Notes: generated by a model from the letters alone, not told the origin. Positions 1 to 8,461 are shown, numbered from the stretch's first letter. The stretch: 63,842 nt of DNA from Nostoc mirabile CHAB5784 (GCF_020829645.1 NZ_JAIVFS010000047.1:1-63842), one strand, 5' to 3'. Numbers and translations are program-made.

Positions 1-75
1 CTAATTTTAATTATGAAAAAGAAAAAAAGGGCAAAGCCAACTTTATTCAAGCCCCCGGATTTATCCGTGGGGTAA

Positions 76-108
76 TAATTACGAATTACGAATTACGAAT
101 TACGAATT
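76..108. repeat. Heptameric short tandem repeat (ATTACGA)n
   Basis: About four and a half copies of the heptamer ATTACGA. This is the short tandemly repeated repetitive sequence type common between Nostoc genes. The same unit, or its complement TTCGTAA, recurs at 8415-8461, 8588-8620 and near 63680-63700. Confidence 0.9.
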
Positions 109-501
109 GGAGCGAAGCGACTTGACCTGGGGATGTACTTATCAATAATCTTTCAAACGGGATAGGAAATTTTCCTTCACCAATGTCATAGCCATAAAGC
201 CCCAGAACCATGCTCCTAATCAGGCTCAACACACTATTGTGGGTTCGGTTTTAACTGTCAGGATAATTATTAATATACCTGCTGATTAGTCGCGTCAAAA
301 TAGTTTCTTCCATTCATAGCGGGTGGCGATCGCCGCCAGTGGGGCTGCTCCTAAGAAACCATTCTGTTTTCTTAGGAGAGGGTTAATGCTGGACTGTTAT
401 ACCTTGCCGCTGTCCTCAGTACCTTTCCATTTTGGTGTCAAGGCGTACTACGGAGCCAAGCGAGACTGCGCGATAAACCTGCTTGGGAACGGAATTTTGT
501 C
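109..501. other. Gap with no recognised gene; one short hairpin
   Basis: No convincing coding region is visible. An inverted repeat with arms TCCTAAGAAA and TTTCTTAGGA lies at about 350-378 and could be a terminator or a small palindromic repeat. The short open frame across 323-505 has no family resemblance that I can see. Confidence 0.5.
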
Positions 502-672
502 ATGATCGCACCTTGGCTGATCATTGCATTGACGCTTGTTACAGCGATCCCCGACCTGGTAAATCACAACTGGGCGACGGAGGCGATCGCCAGAGCATCT
601 GTAGGGCTACTGCTCATCCTGGTAAGTGCAGAACAACTCTTTATCAGAAGCCAAATTCGGCAAGAATCCTGA
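502..672 (+). CDS. Possible 56-residue two-helix membrane protein
   Basis: A short open frame starts with ATG at 502 and stops with TGA at 670-672. The product would have two hydrophobic segments, at about residues 3-19 (APWLIIALTLVTAIPDLV) and 32-46 (ASVGLLLILVSAEQLF), separated by a polar loop, and a charged tail ending RQES. GGGAACGGAA lies 8-17 bases upstream and could act as a ribosome binding site. I do not recognise a family. It may be a small membrane protein or a fragment of a larger one. It sits in a decayed region, so the evidence is composition and length only. Confidence 0.35.
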   Translation: MIAPWLIIALTLVTAIPDLVNHNWATEAIARASVGLLLILVSAEQLFIRSQIRQES

Positions 673-738
673 TTACTAGACAGGCAGCACAGGGAGAGCG
701 ATCGCTCTCCCTGCGGGCGAGTACGCCATCGCAATCCT

Positions 739-1084
739 GACTTTTCACGGGAAGTCCTAAAACCCCCGTTAAGACAGCAGGGCTGTTTCATTCCATTTCA
801 AACAGGATTTGTCAAGATGGTTAGCGATAAAATTGTAAATAAGGGTGACAATAAGATGAACATTTAAGCCCTTAAATATCAGTAAAATAGTTCATTTTCT
901 CGGCACGCTGGTAACAAAATAACCAATTTTTAATTGCTAGAACCCTTGATTTTTAAAGCTCTTTGGGGAATGAAACAGCCCTGGTTAAGACAGAAGGTAG
1001 GGGATAGGGTGTCGGGTGTAGTGAAAAAAAGAAAGTCTTACTACACCCGACACCCTTTGACTTTTCTACATACCGTGAAAAGTC
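739..1084. repeat. Nested inverted-repeat block
   Basis: Three inverted repeats lie inside one another. The outer pair is GACTTTTCACGG (739-750) with CCGTGAAAAGTC (1073-1084). A second pair is AGGGCTGTTTCATTCC (779-794) with GGAATGAAACAGCCCT (967-982), both next to GTTAAGACAG-like sequence. The third is the strong hairpin at 1006-1056, inside the outer pair. No open frame of interest lies within. The layout suggests miniature palindromic elements inserted into one another, just upstream of a transposase remnant. Confidence 0.7.
1006..1056. repeat. Perfect 17-bp stem hairpin
   Basis: The arms AGGGTGTCGGGTGTAGT (1006-1022) and ACTACACCCGACACCCT (1040-1056) are exact reverse complements around a 17-base purine-rich loop. 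There is no long T-tract, so it looks more like a palindromic repeat unit than a terminator. Confidence 0.85.
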
Positions 1085-1485
1085 AGATATGGCACCAGTA
1101 TCTGCGTCGCTTTGCAGTTGATCACTAGTATCGTTTTATCAAGCAGCGTTTGCATTGGACATTACCTCATTTTTCCACCCCTGAGCAGTCTCAACGTTGG
1201 AGTGATTTGATGCCTTTACTCTCGTGGCAGTTGTGGTTGGCAAAAGATAGTATCAAAGATTGCCCTCTACCTTGGCAACAGCCAAGCCAGAAATTATCCC
1301 CTGGTCGAGTCGCTAACTCCTTTACAGCAGTTTTGGCTCGGGTTGGAACACCTGCACCTGACCCCAAACCCAGAGGAAAGTCTCCTGGTTGGACTCCTGG
1401 TAGACCTAGAGCGCCACGGACTCGTTATCCCATTGTCAAAAAAGCTTTTACCAAGCCCAAGAAAGTATCTAAAAATACTGCTTAA
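1078..1485 (+). pseudogene. C-terminal remnant of a transposase with an in-frame stop
   Basis: The frame from about 1078 reads SQIWHQYLRRFAVDH, then TAG at 1126-1128, then YRFIKQRLHWTLP and on to a normal end at 1485. The C-terminal part contains RWSDLMPL, WQLWLAKD, PGRVANSF and GKSPGWTPGRPR. I recognise this as the tail of a large transposase family frequent in Nostoc, where the residue after FAVDH is normally Trp. The stop is therefore best read as TGG changed to TAG. Only about 135 of an expected 400 or more residues remain and no N-terminal part is visible upstream, so the copy is dead by truncation as well. The later ATG at 1150 would give 111 residues but is not a genuine start. Confidence 0.8.
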
Positions 1486-1662
1486 CTGCTTTTAATCTCT
1501 TTTATTGCTCTGGTTTTATTTTATTGTTCGATATGCAGACAATTGCTTCAAATGTCGAGCTATTTTTGCTTGCTTTAGTCTAAACTCCAGTACTTCTTCA
1601 AGAGCATTTTTCCGAAATCGCCATTTTTACTTTTGTAGATTTACCATGTTAGAGTCAAGCAT

Positions 1663-2226
1663 ATGAGTAAAAACATGCCTGATAACTTGATAAAAGAGGA
1701 AGTTGAACGTCTTTACGATCGTATTAGAGCCAAGATTGAACACGAAGACAACCTTGTCAATCAGAGAATAATGTGGATGATTACTTTACAGGGGCTATTA
1801 TTTACTGCCTACGGCTTTTCCCTTAGTGCTGAAGCCACTTCATTGTCTGTTTCAAGCTCCGATAAAATGTCGTTTATTTCGACATTAACAACACTACGTC
1901 AGGCAATGGTTGCGCTGGGTGTTGGATCATCTTTTGCTACATTACTGGGTGTGATTGCTGCTCATCGAGCAATTCGTGATGATGAGCGTACCTTACGCCG
2001 TGGGCAAGACAACTCTAAATCTGATCTAAAAACTTTTCCGAATCCGATTGGACGACGTGTCACGAATATAATAGGCATGATCTGTGGTTTAGCTTTTCCA
2101 TTCCTTGGCGGAGTAGTTTGGATGTGGATAGGAAGATTGTTACCTAATCCTTTAATTGTTGTTATTGCGCTTGTTTTGATATTTGTTATGGGCATAGTTA
2201 TATGGCCATTCATTGACTTTAAATAA
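1663..2226 (+). CDS. Four-helix membrane protein of unknown function
   Basis: This is a 187-residue protein. The N-terminal 35 residues are charged and probably helical (EEVERLYDRIRAKIEHED). Four hydrophobic stretches follow at about residues 37-55, 81-101, 135-157 and 162-182, so it is an integral membrane protein. The loop at 102-130 is strongly basic and acidic (HRAIRDDERTLRRGQD). The layout resembles small bacterial membrane proteins with an N-terminal helical segment before paired helices, but I cannot name the family. It stands alone, with a transposase remnant upstream and a dehydrogenase fragment downstream. No good ribosome binding site is visible before the ATG. Confidence 0.75.
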   Translation: MSKNMPDNLIKEEVERLYDRIRAKIEHEDNLVNQRIMWMITLQGLLFTAYGFSLSAEATSLSVSSSDKMSFISTLTTLRQAMVALGVGSSFATLLGVIAAHRAIRDDERTLRRGQDNSKSDLKTFPNPIGRRVTNIIGMICGLAFPFLGGVVWMWIGRLLPNPLIVVIALVLIFVMGIVIWPFIDFK

Positions 2227-2416
2227 TTTCTATTTGAGCTTATGTCCAGAATTGTTAATCATTTGTTTACAACCATGTCTAACAAGGGCGTGCACTCGAA
2301 ACGGAAGTTTACGCTATCGGTTATGATGCAAGGATTATCGTCCTCCGGTGACGCGCCATCCGTTAGACCGCTAGACCTCGGTTAGGACAGTACTGTAAGA
2401 TTGCTGGTGAGGTGAA

Positions 2417-2620
2417 GAATCAACTGAGATTTATACCCGGAGCAATCATCACGATTATGATCACTGGCACTCATTGGGGAATCCCGGTTGGTTGTACCAA
2501 GATGTATTGCCCTATTTCAAGAAATCTGAGAACCAGCACTGCGATGCCAACGCATACCACGGGGTTAATGGGGAGTTGAGCGTAACCGAAGGTGGTAGCA
2601 AAGTCGGTCAACAACTCTAG
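2417..2620 (+). pseudogene. Fragment of a GMC-family oxidoreductase
   Basis: One frame reads EIYTRSNHHDYDHWHSLGNP, then GWLYQDVLPYFKKSENQH, CDANAYHGVNGELSVTE and a TAG stop at 2618-2620. This matches the conserved block of FAD-dependent GMC oxidoreductases (choline dehydrogenase type), where YIRGN-x-x-DYD-x-W is followed by LGNPGW, DVLPYFKKSE and YHG-x-x-GEL. The FAD-binding N-terminus and the catalytic C-terminal half are absent. It is a decayed piece of about 65 residues from a protein normally over 500 residues long. The frame stays open across the piece, which suggests fairly recent loss. Confidence 0.8.
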
Positions 2621-2700
2621 TAGGATTGATTAGCCTACGTTTGAGGGGTGTTGCACACTAAGACATTTATAGATAAGACACTACAATCCTTGTAATTGCC

Positions 2701-3972
2701 ATGAATCGCATTCTTACAGCATCAGAACAGTTGATGTGGTTGTCATACAACAACAGCCCGGAAAATGTTACCTTGTCGGCGACCATTAATGGGTCATTTA
2801 CAATTGAGTTATTAACTGAAGCTTTGGCTTGGCTACAACTGAGGCATTCTCGGTTAAGAGTAAAAATAGTCATTAATAATCAAAATCAGCCACAATTTTC
2901 CTTAGAAAATGTTCCACCTATTCCACTACGAGTAATTGAGCGGCAAGGAGAAGAACATTGGTGTTGGGAGATGATAGAAGAATTACGTCAGCCTTTGAGT
3001 TGGAACAAAGAGCCACTGCTACGCGTATTGTTGCTGCACTCACCTGATATTTCTAACCTAATAATTACTTTTCATCATTGCATTGGTGATGGTTTATCAG
3101 GAGCTTATCTGATCCGAGATATCTTGCAATTTATTGGTGAACCAGACAGCCCTCGTGAGCTTTTACCAGACTTGCCTCCTGTTGATGAAATTATCCCTAA
3201 TGCGACAAAAAATTGGGTTGAGGAAGATTTAGATAGTTCGATAGAATTGAAATCTATATTAACAACAACTTATCGAAATAATCAGGGAGTAAATACTTTA
3301 GAAACATTTCCCATTCGCCTGTTTCGTTGGACGCTATCTCCTTGGGAAACTACCAAGCTTATAGCTCGCTGTCGAGAAGAGAAAACTTCTGTTCACGGTG
3401 CTTTATGCGCTGCATTTTTTTTAGCGATCGCTGCTGAAATCAAATCTCATAATGAGATTATTCTCAAGTGTCTTACTCCAATAAATATCCGTAACTATTT
3501 AACAATTGATGTTGGCAAAAATCTGGGAGAATACATTACTCGACAAGTCACGGCTCATCGATTAAACCAAAAGACCGATTTTTGGGATTTAGCACGTGAA
3601 GTTAAATATAAGCTCAATCAATTGGTAGCAGACGGAAAAATATTTGACGATGTACTAAAAGCAAGAGCCTTATTGTCTAGTAATTCTAACAAAGGTGAGG
3701 AAACTTTAGATGCTAGAGATTTAGGAGGAATAGATATTGTAATTACTAATTTGGGGAATCTAAATATTAAACAGGAGTTTGGAAATTTACAGCTACAGGA
3801 ATTTTATTTTATGGCTACGGGGGCAAAATCTCTACCACTTTTGATAAGTGTAGCAACACTTCAAGATAAAATGTGTTTTCTTTGTCGTTACCAAGAGTCT
3901 CTTGTGCCTGATGCAAACGCCTACAACATAAAAAACACAGCTATGGAACAATTGCTTACTGCCCTTGTATAA
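2701..3972 (+). CDS. Stand-alone condensation-domain acyltransferase
   Basis: A 423-residue protein with the HHxxxDG catalytic motif of the condensation-domain superfamily (HHCIGDG, residues 125-131). The second histidine is the expected general base. The N-terminus (NRILTASEQLMWL) and the DLGGIDIVITNLG segment near residues 340-352 fit the acyltransferase branch that includes PapA5-like enzymes and alcohol acetyltransferases. It is a single domain with no adenylation or carrier domain beside it, so it probably transfers an acyl group to an alcohol or amine rather than building a peptide. The substrate cannot be read from the sequence. No pathway partner lies next to it. Confidence 0.8.
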   Translation: MNRILTASEQLMWLSYNNSPENVTLSATINGSFTIELLTEALAWLQLRHSRLRVKIVINNQNQPQFSLENVPPIPLRVIERQGEEHWCWEMIEELRQPLSWNKEPLLRVLLLHSPDISNLIITFHHCIGDGLSGAYLIRDILQFIGEPDSPRELLPDLPPVDEIIPNATKNWVEEDLDSSIELKSILTTTYRNNQGVNTLETFPIRLFRWTLSPWETTKLIARCREEKTSVHGALCAAFFLAIAAEIKSHNEIILKCLTPINIRNYLTIDVGKNLGEYITRQVTAHRLNQKTDFWDLAREVKYKLNQLVADGKIFDDVLKARALLSSNSNKGEETLDARDLGGIDIVITNLGNLNIKQEFGNLQLQEFYFMATGAKSLPLLISVATLQDKMCFLCRYQESLVPDANAYNIKNTAMEQLLTALV

Positions 3973-3999
3973 GTCGGGTAGCAAATGCTACTTGCATTT

Positions 4000-4200
4000 C
4001 TAAAAAAAAGGCTAGTTGGTACTCCCAATCGGTCGGCATCCACGGTGAGTTGAAGCAAAGCATCACAGATCCTAGAGGCAGATCGTCCACACCCAGCACG
4101 GGTGCTGAATGACACGTCTGAATTCCGTGAGCGACACATAAGTCCCGCCATCCTTTCGACCAGCGATCATCGTTGGCAATGTCCGCGCAGGTGACGTGCT
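4000..4200 (-). pseudogene. Fragment of a GAF-domain sensor protein
   Basis: On the minus strand from about 4195 down to 4009 one frame reads VTCADIANDDRWSKGWRDLC, then VAHGIQTCHSAPVLGVDDLP, then LGSVMLCFNSPWMPTDWEYQ and LA. This is the middle of a GAF domain as found in cyanobacterial multi-sensor histidine kinases (DxRW, then CHS-x-PV-x-G-x-x-G-x-x-LGS). Neither end of the domain nor any kinase part is present. It is another short relic in this decayed zone. Confidence 0.7.
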
Positions 4201-4314
4201 TCTACTAGAAACAGTGTCATCTACATGATCGCATTTGCACAAGAGCTAGGAAAATTTCTTTTCATTAATGGTCTAGAAATTTTTCTGGTGCTATTTTTTT
4301 TAGCATGATCTCGA

Positions 4315-4527
4315 TTGGTTTTACGGCTGCTGCGTGGTGGTTCGTGGAACAACAATCCGAGGAACTGCCGTTCGGCGAATCGCAACAGGAACGCGCGTGA
4401 CAATAGGAACAACAACGTGGGTTTTCGGGTTGTGGTTGCGGCTCCCCTCAGCACTCTTCTGCTGTCAGAACTGATGAATGGGAATTCATCGGGCGTACCA
4501 AAGAAGAGTCCAGACCTACTCCAGTGA
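4315..4527 (+). other. DGR-like template or variable repeat, orphan
   Basis: The frame reads LRLLRGGSWNNNPRNCRSAN then RNRNARDNRNNNVGFRVV. RGGSW...GFRVV is the C-terminal signature of the formylglycine-generating-enzyme fold (C-type lectin-like), the usual variable-protein fold of diversity-generating retroelements in cyanobacteria. Within the 24 residues from the first Asn there are 11 Asn, all AAC or AAT. That adenine-rich pattern is what template repeats show at positions later randomised. The core is at about 4327-4447. The start of a FGE domain is missing upstream and no reverse transcriptase or accessory gene is visible within the window. I read it as an orphan template repeat, or less likely a truncated variable gene. 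Confidence 0.65.
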
Positions 4528-4710
4528 GGTTGGTAACAATCTCCGAATATCAAACCGAGTCGATAGCTTGGTAGGCTGCGAGGTCGAACAGTTGTCCGAC
4601 TCATCCCATTTATGATTATGATGGGTGAATAAGTTCGTAGTCAGGACTTTAGTCCTTGATTTGAGCGCTAAAGCACCTACTACAAACTCAGCAAAGACAG
4701 ACTACTAAAA

Positions 4711-4985
4711 AATTCCACAATTTTTGTTGCAATCATAGTTAGGCAAGTTTACCTTGTGGAAAACTTGTGGAAAAACTCAGTTACTTTTCCACAAGGTAAT
4801 TATACTTAATTAAGTTTCATCGGCGATGTCTCAAGTTTTCCAGAGATATATCTACAAAAAGTAAGATTTTTCCCATAATCTAAGTTAAATTTAATCAATT
4901 TTTATACGTTACTTAATATTTTCGACTAATTATTCAGCCATCAATGCTAATTATTAGAGTGCTGGTTGTGGAAAACTTACAATAC
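4711..4985. other. oriC: Candidate chromosomal replication origin (oriC)
   Basis: Four perfect copies of the cyanobacterial DnaA box TTTTCCACA lie here: minus strand at 4755-4763, 4766-4774 and 4967-4975, plus strand at 4785-4793. The first three fall within 40 bp. A weaker copy (AATTCCACA) is at 4711-4719. The stretch 4795-4960 between the clusters is very AT-rich and could be the unwinding element. dnaA follows at once, with its 3' end facing the boxes. Three clustered perfect boxes next to dnaA are far beyond chance, but origin activity is an inference. Confidence 0.7.
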
Positions 4986-4989
4986 ATCT

Positions 4990-6372
4990 TCAGGATGGTT
5001 TTTGAGAACGACTAGTCATATTGATGCGATCGCTCAGTTGGCGGATTGTTTGTGCTAAGGTGCGATCGCTCTGGTGGAGTTGGGTAATTTTATCGCAACT
5101 ATAGATTACCGTGGTATGGTCTTTACCACCAAACTCCTCGCCAATTCTCGGCAAACTCAGAGACGTGTGTTGGCGCATGAGATACATTCCTATTTGACGC
5201 GCCCAGCTAATCTCTCTTCGTCGTGAGTTACTTTTGAGATCGTCTATTGAAACATCAAAATTATCCGCTACAACCTTTAAAATTGCTTCTGGAGTAGCTG
5301 CCATTTTTTCATTAGGCGGTTCTAAAACTGGTGTGATATTTTCTACCGTCATCGGTAAGCCCCAAATAGAAATATAAGCTACCGCCCGAATTAAAGCTCC
5401 TTCTAATTCTCTAATATTAGAAGTATAGTTAGAAGCAATATACTCAATCACGTCGCGGGGAAGACTAATATTTTCATCCTCAGCTTTTTTTTGCAAAATT
5501 GCCATTCTCGTTTCTAAATCCGGCTTTTGGATATCTGCGATTAATCCCATAGAAAACCGAGAACAAAGCCGTTCTTGCAAGCTAGGAATCTGATTAGGAG
5601 GACGATCAGAAGCAATGACAACTTGTTTACCAGCTTCATGTAAAGTATTAAAAGTATAAAAGAATTCTTCTTGAGTGTATTCCTTCCCTTCAAGAAATTG
5701 AATATCATCAACTAATAAAACATCGGCGGCTCGATAATGCTCTCGAAAACTTTGCATACTATCTTTACGAATCGCTGTAATTAAATCATTAGTAAACTGC
5801 TCAGTCGAAACATAAAATATTTTACAATTAGGCGAAATTTCCCAGCGATAATGGCCAATAGCCTGCATAAGATGAGTTTTACCCAAACCTACGCCACCGC
5901 ATAAAAATAAAGGATTAAACTCTTTACCTGGAGATTCCGCAACTGCCAAAGAAGCCGCGTGAGCCATCCGATTGTTAGCACCAACTACAAACCGCGAAAA
6001 GACATATTTAGAGTTTAATTCAGTAGTTTTATGATTGTGATTAGGAACAGCTTCGGAAATACTGCTAGGATTTGGTGATTCCCAAGAAACCTCTCGTTCA
6101 CTCAAATGAGAAACTTCATCACCTTGAGCAACAGTAATGTAAATTCCTACGGGATGACCCAGAATATCTTGTACCACATGAGCAATGGTATTGATGTAAT
6201 ACTTCTGTAACCAATTACGAGCAAATGGGTTAGGAGTACAGATTACCAAGCAATTATTTTCTAATCGCTCTGCACTAGCAGTTTTGATCCAAGTTTCAAA
6301 GGTGGGCCGGGATAGTTCAAGCTGTAGGCGCTCTAGTACCTGACTCCACAGACTTTCTATGGGAATTTCCAT
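4990..6372 (-). CDS. dnaA: Chromosomal replication initiator DnaA
   Basis: DnaA binds DnaA boxes at oriC, oligomerises with ATP and opens the duplex. The 460 residues show all domains. Domain I (residues 1-80, SLWSQVLERLQLELSRPTFE) is the helicase-loading and self-interaction part. A short linker follows at 85-120. The AAA+ domain III has Walker A GGVGLGKT (159-166), Walker B LLVDD (219-223) and sensor-type ERLCSRFSMGL near 267-277. The DNA-binding domain IV carries the signature GGKDHTTV (415-422). Length is normal for the family. A near-match to a DnaA box (TTATCCACC, 6372-6380) overlaps the start codon and may allow autoregulation. dnaN is not next to it. The candidate oriC lies at its 3' side. 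Confidence 0.98.
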   Translation of the reverse strand: MEIPIESLWSQVLERLQLELSRPTFETWIKTASAERLENNCLVICTPNPFARNWLQKYYINTIAHVVQDILGHPVGIYITVAQGDEVSHLSEREVSWESPNPSSISEAVPNHNHKTTELNSKYVFSRFVVGANNRMAHAASLAVAESPGKEFNPLFLCGGVGLGKTHLMQAIGHYRWEISPNCKIFYVSTEQFTNDLITAIRKDSMQSFREHYRAADVLLVDDIQFLEGKEYTQEEFFYTFNTLHEAGKQVVIASDRPPNQIPSLQERLCSRFSMGLIADIQKPDLETRMAILQKKAEDENISLPRDVIEYIASNYTSNIRELEGALIRAVAYISIWGLPMTVENITPVLEPPNEKMAATPEAILKVVADNFDVSIDDLKSNSRRREISWARQIGMYLMRQHTSLSLPRIGEEFGGKDHTTVIYSCDKITQLHQSDRTLAQTIRQLSDRINMTSRSQKPS

Positions 6373-6535
6373 TATCCACCACCCTTGCTGCTAACCGTCA
6401 CAATAGAAGAGAAAGCACTAATTTAGCATCCAGACACGCTAGACCTAGAATAAGCTTTTAAGTTGTAATCATTTTGGGACATACCCGGTAGGCAAGATCC
6501 TAACACCAGTGATTGATATGGAGAAGCAACGACAC

Positions 6536-7780
6536 ATGAAGACAACAAACCATGATTTAGCGCCCAAAAAGATTAATACCAGGGGTTTACCTCACAGGTT
6601 GTGGATGCTCTCATCCGGGGTAGCAGTGGTGTTCCTGGGGAGCTGCTCTCTTTTACCTGCTAAAACCTTTGAGATTCGACAAAGCGAGATTCAAGCCCAA
6701 AGGACAATAGAACCCAATCCGGTAATTGTCCCCCCGCCAATTATCTCTTCGTCTGAAGATCCTAATTTTGTGGTAAAAGTAGTGCAAAGTGTGGGGCCTG
6801 CGGTAGTTCGCATCGATTCTTCCCGAACAATCACTTCTCGCGTACCAGACGAATTTAACAACGATCCATTTTTCCGGCGGTTTTTTGGAGACGGTGCGCC
6901 ACAGCCTAGACAACGGGTAGAGCGGGGTAGTGGCTCTGGATTTATCATTAATTCTTCAGGTCAAATTTTGACCAATTCCCATGTGGTAGATGGTGCTGAT
7001 AGAGTGACTGTCACACTCAAAGATGGCCGGACTTTTGATGGTAAAGTACTGGGTGAAGATGCGGTAACGGATGTAGCTGTGATCAAAATTGATGCTAATA
7101 ATCTGCCAACCTTAGCTGTGGGTAATTCCGATGCTTTGCAACCAGGAGAAGCAGTCATCGCCATTGGTAATCCGTTAGGCTTAAATAATACCGTAACTTC
7201 TGGGATTATTAGTGCTACAGGTCGTTCTGGTAGCGATATCGGTGCTAGTGACAAGCGGGTTGATTACATTCAAACGGATGCAGCGATTAACCCTGGTAAC
7301 TCCGGTGGCCCATTGCTAAATGTTCGTGGCCAGGTAATCGCAATGAACACAGCTATTATTCGAGGCGCTCAAGGTTTGGGATTTGCTATCCCCATTAATA
7401 CTGTGCAAAGAATTTCCCAGCAATTAATTGCTACAGGCAAGGTGGATCATCCTTATTTGGGTGTTCAAATGGTGACACTAACACCAGATATTAAAGAAAA
7501 AATAAAAAATAGAGCAGGCGATCGCTTAAATCTTACAGCAGATGAGGGCGTTTTGCTGGTTGAGATTGTGCCGCGATCGCCTGCATCGGTGGCTGGACTC
7601 CGAGTCGGTGATGTGATTAAAAGCATTAATAACCAGCCTGTTACTAAAATTGAAGAAGTACAAAAGCTAGTAGAAAATAGCAAAATCGGTACTAATTTAC
7701 CAATAGAAGTGGAACGCGATGGGCAAACTATCCAGTTAGGAGTCCAACCTGCTCCTTTGCCCGTGACACGCGAGGGATGA
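6536..7780 (+). CDS. HtrA/Deg-type serine protease with PDZ domain
   Basis: A secreted trypsin-like protease (family S1C) that degrades or refolds damaged envelope proteins; cyanobacteria have HhoA, HhoB and HtrA versions. Numbering from a GTG at 6509 (423 residues), the catalytic triad is His158 (TNSHVV), Asp188 (TDVAVIKI) and Ser265 (GNSGGPL), followed by one PDZ domain at about 315-415 (AGLRVGDVI). The N-terminus has a hydrophobic stretch ending LGSC, a possible lipobox, so it may be a lipoprotein. I prefer the ATG at 6536 (MKTTNH), which follows GGAGAAG; 6518 and GTG 6509 are possible. Which of the three paralogues it is cannot be decided here. Confidence 0.93.
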   Translation: MKTTNHDLAPKKINTRGLPHRLWMLSSGVAVVFLGSCSLLPAKTFEIRQSEIQAQRTIEPNPVIVPPPIISSSEDPNFVVKVVQSVGPAVVRIDSSRTITSRVPDEFNNDPFFRRFFGDGAPQPRQRVERGSGSGFIINSSGQILTNSHVVDGADRVTVTLKDGRTFDGKVLGEDAVTDVAVIKIDANNLPTLAVGNSDALQPGEAVIAIGNPLGLNNTVTSGIISATGRSGSDIGASDKRVDYIQTDAAINPGNSGGPLLNVRGQVIAMNTAIIRGAQGLGFAIPINTVQRISQQLIATGKVDHPYLGVQMVTLTPDIKEKIKNRAGDRLNLTADEGVLLVEIVPRSPASVAGLRVGDVIKSINNQPVTKIEEVQKLVENSKIGTNLPIEVERDGQTIQLGVQPAPLPVTREG

Positions 7781-7785
7781 TGTTA

Positions 7786-7865
7786 GTCATTTGTCATTTG
7801 TCATTTGTCATTTGTGAATGCCCAATGCCCCATTCCCAATTCCCTACTCCCCATTACCCATTACT
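7786..7865. repeat. Short tandem repeats (TCATTTG)n and (CCCCATT)n
   Basis: About four copies of TCATTTG (7786-7815) are followed by degenerate heptamers of the CCCCATT type to about 7865. They separate the protease gene from def. Confidence 0.9.
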
Positions 7866-7880
7866 TAAAGGAGTTTTATC

Positions 7881-8411
7881 ATGAGTGAGTTAGCGCCAAT
7901 AATTCAATTAGGAAATCCAACATTACGCCAAAAAGCTGCTTGGGTTGAGAATATTCAAGATGAGCATATCCAAAAGTTAATTGAAGACTTAATCGCCACT
8001 GTTGCCAAAGCTAACGGTGTGGGGATTGCTGCGCCTCAAGTAGCACAATCCTATCGTTTATTTATTGTGGCTTCCCGTCCTAATGCCAGGTATCCCAATG
8101 CCCCAGAAATGGAACCTACTGCTATGATTAATCCCAAAATTATTTCTCATTCAACTGAAGTTGTCAAAGATTGGGAAGGTTGTTTAAGTGTTCCAGGAAT
8201 TAGGGGGTTAGTTCCTCGATATAAAGCTATTGAAGTGGAATACACTGACAGCCTCGGCAACTTACAAAAGCAAGAATTAACCGATTTTATCGCTCGGATT
8301 TTTCAACACGAGTATGATCATCTCGACGGGATCGTATTTGTAGATCGCATAGAAAACACTCTCGATATGATTACTGAGCAAGAATATCAACAACGAGTAG
8401 TTAACAAATAA
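7881..8411 (+). CDS. def: Peptide deformylase
   Basis: Removes the N-formyl group from new polypeptides. All three signature motifs are present in the 176 residues: GVGIAAPQ (46-53), EGCLS (99-103) and QHEYDH (142-147). The metal ligands are Cys101, His143 and His147, and Glu144 is the catalytic acid. Length is typical. The start is well supported by AAAGGAG seven to thirteen bases before the ATG. It is likely a single gene, with heptameric repeats on both sides. Confidence 0.97.
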   Translation: MSELAPIIQLGNPTLRQKAAWVENIQDEHIQKLIEDLIATVAKANGVGIAAPQVAQSYRLFIVASRPNARYPNAPEMEPTAMINPKIISHSTEVVKDWEGCLSVPGIRGLVPRYKAIEVEYTDSLGNLQKQELTDFIARIFQHEYDHLDGIVFVDRIENTLDMITEQEYQQRVVNK

Positions 8412-8414
8412 AAA

Positions 8415-8461
8415 TAATTCGTACTTCGTAATTCGTAATTCGTAATTCGTAATTCGTAATT
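8415..8461. repeat. Short tandem repeat (TTCGTAA)n
   Basis: About six copies of TTCGTAA after def. The array at 8588-8620 carries the complementary unit TTACGAA, so the two arrays could pair as a long stem around the 126 bases between them. Confidence 0.9.

Noticed and set aside
109..310. Minus-strand text resembling MVLGLYGYDIG
   Set aside because: It looks a little like the start of the orphan paralogues (MVLYGYTIG) but the similarity ends after about ten residues.
4221..4604. 127-residue minus-strand frame opposite the DGR-like repeat
   Set aside because: It is the complement of the FGE-like frame, with no recognisable domain; the plus-strand frame has the signature.
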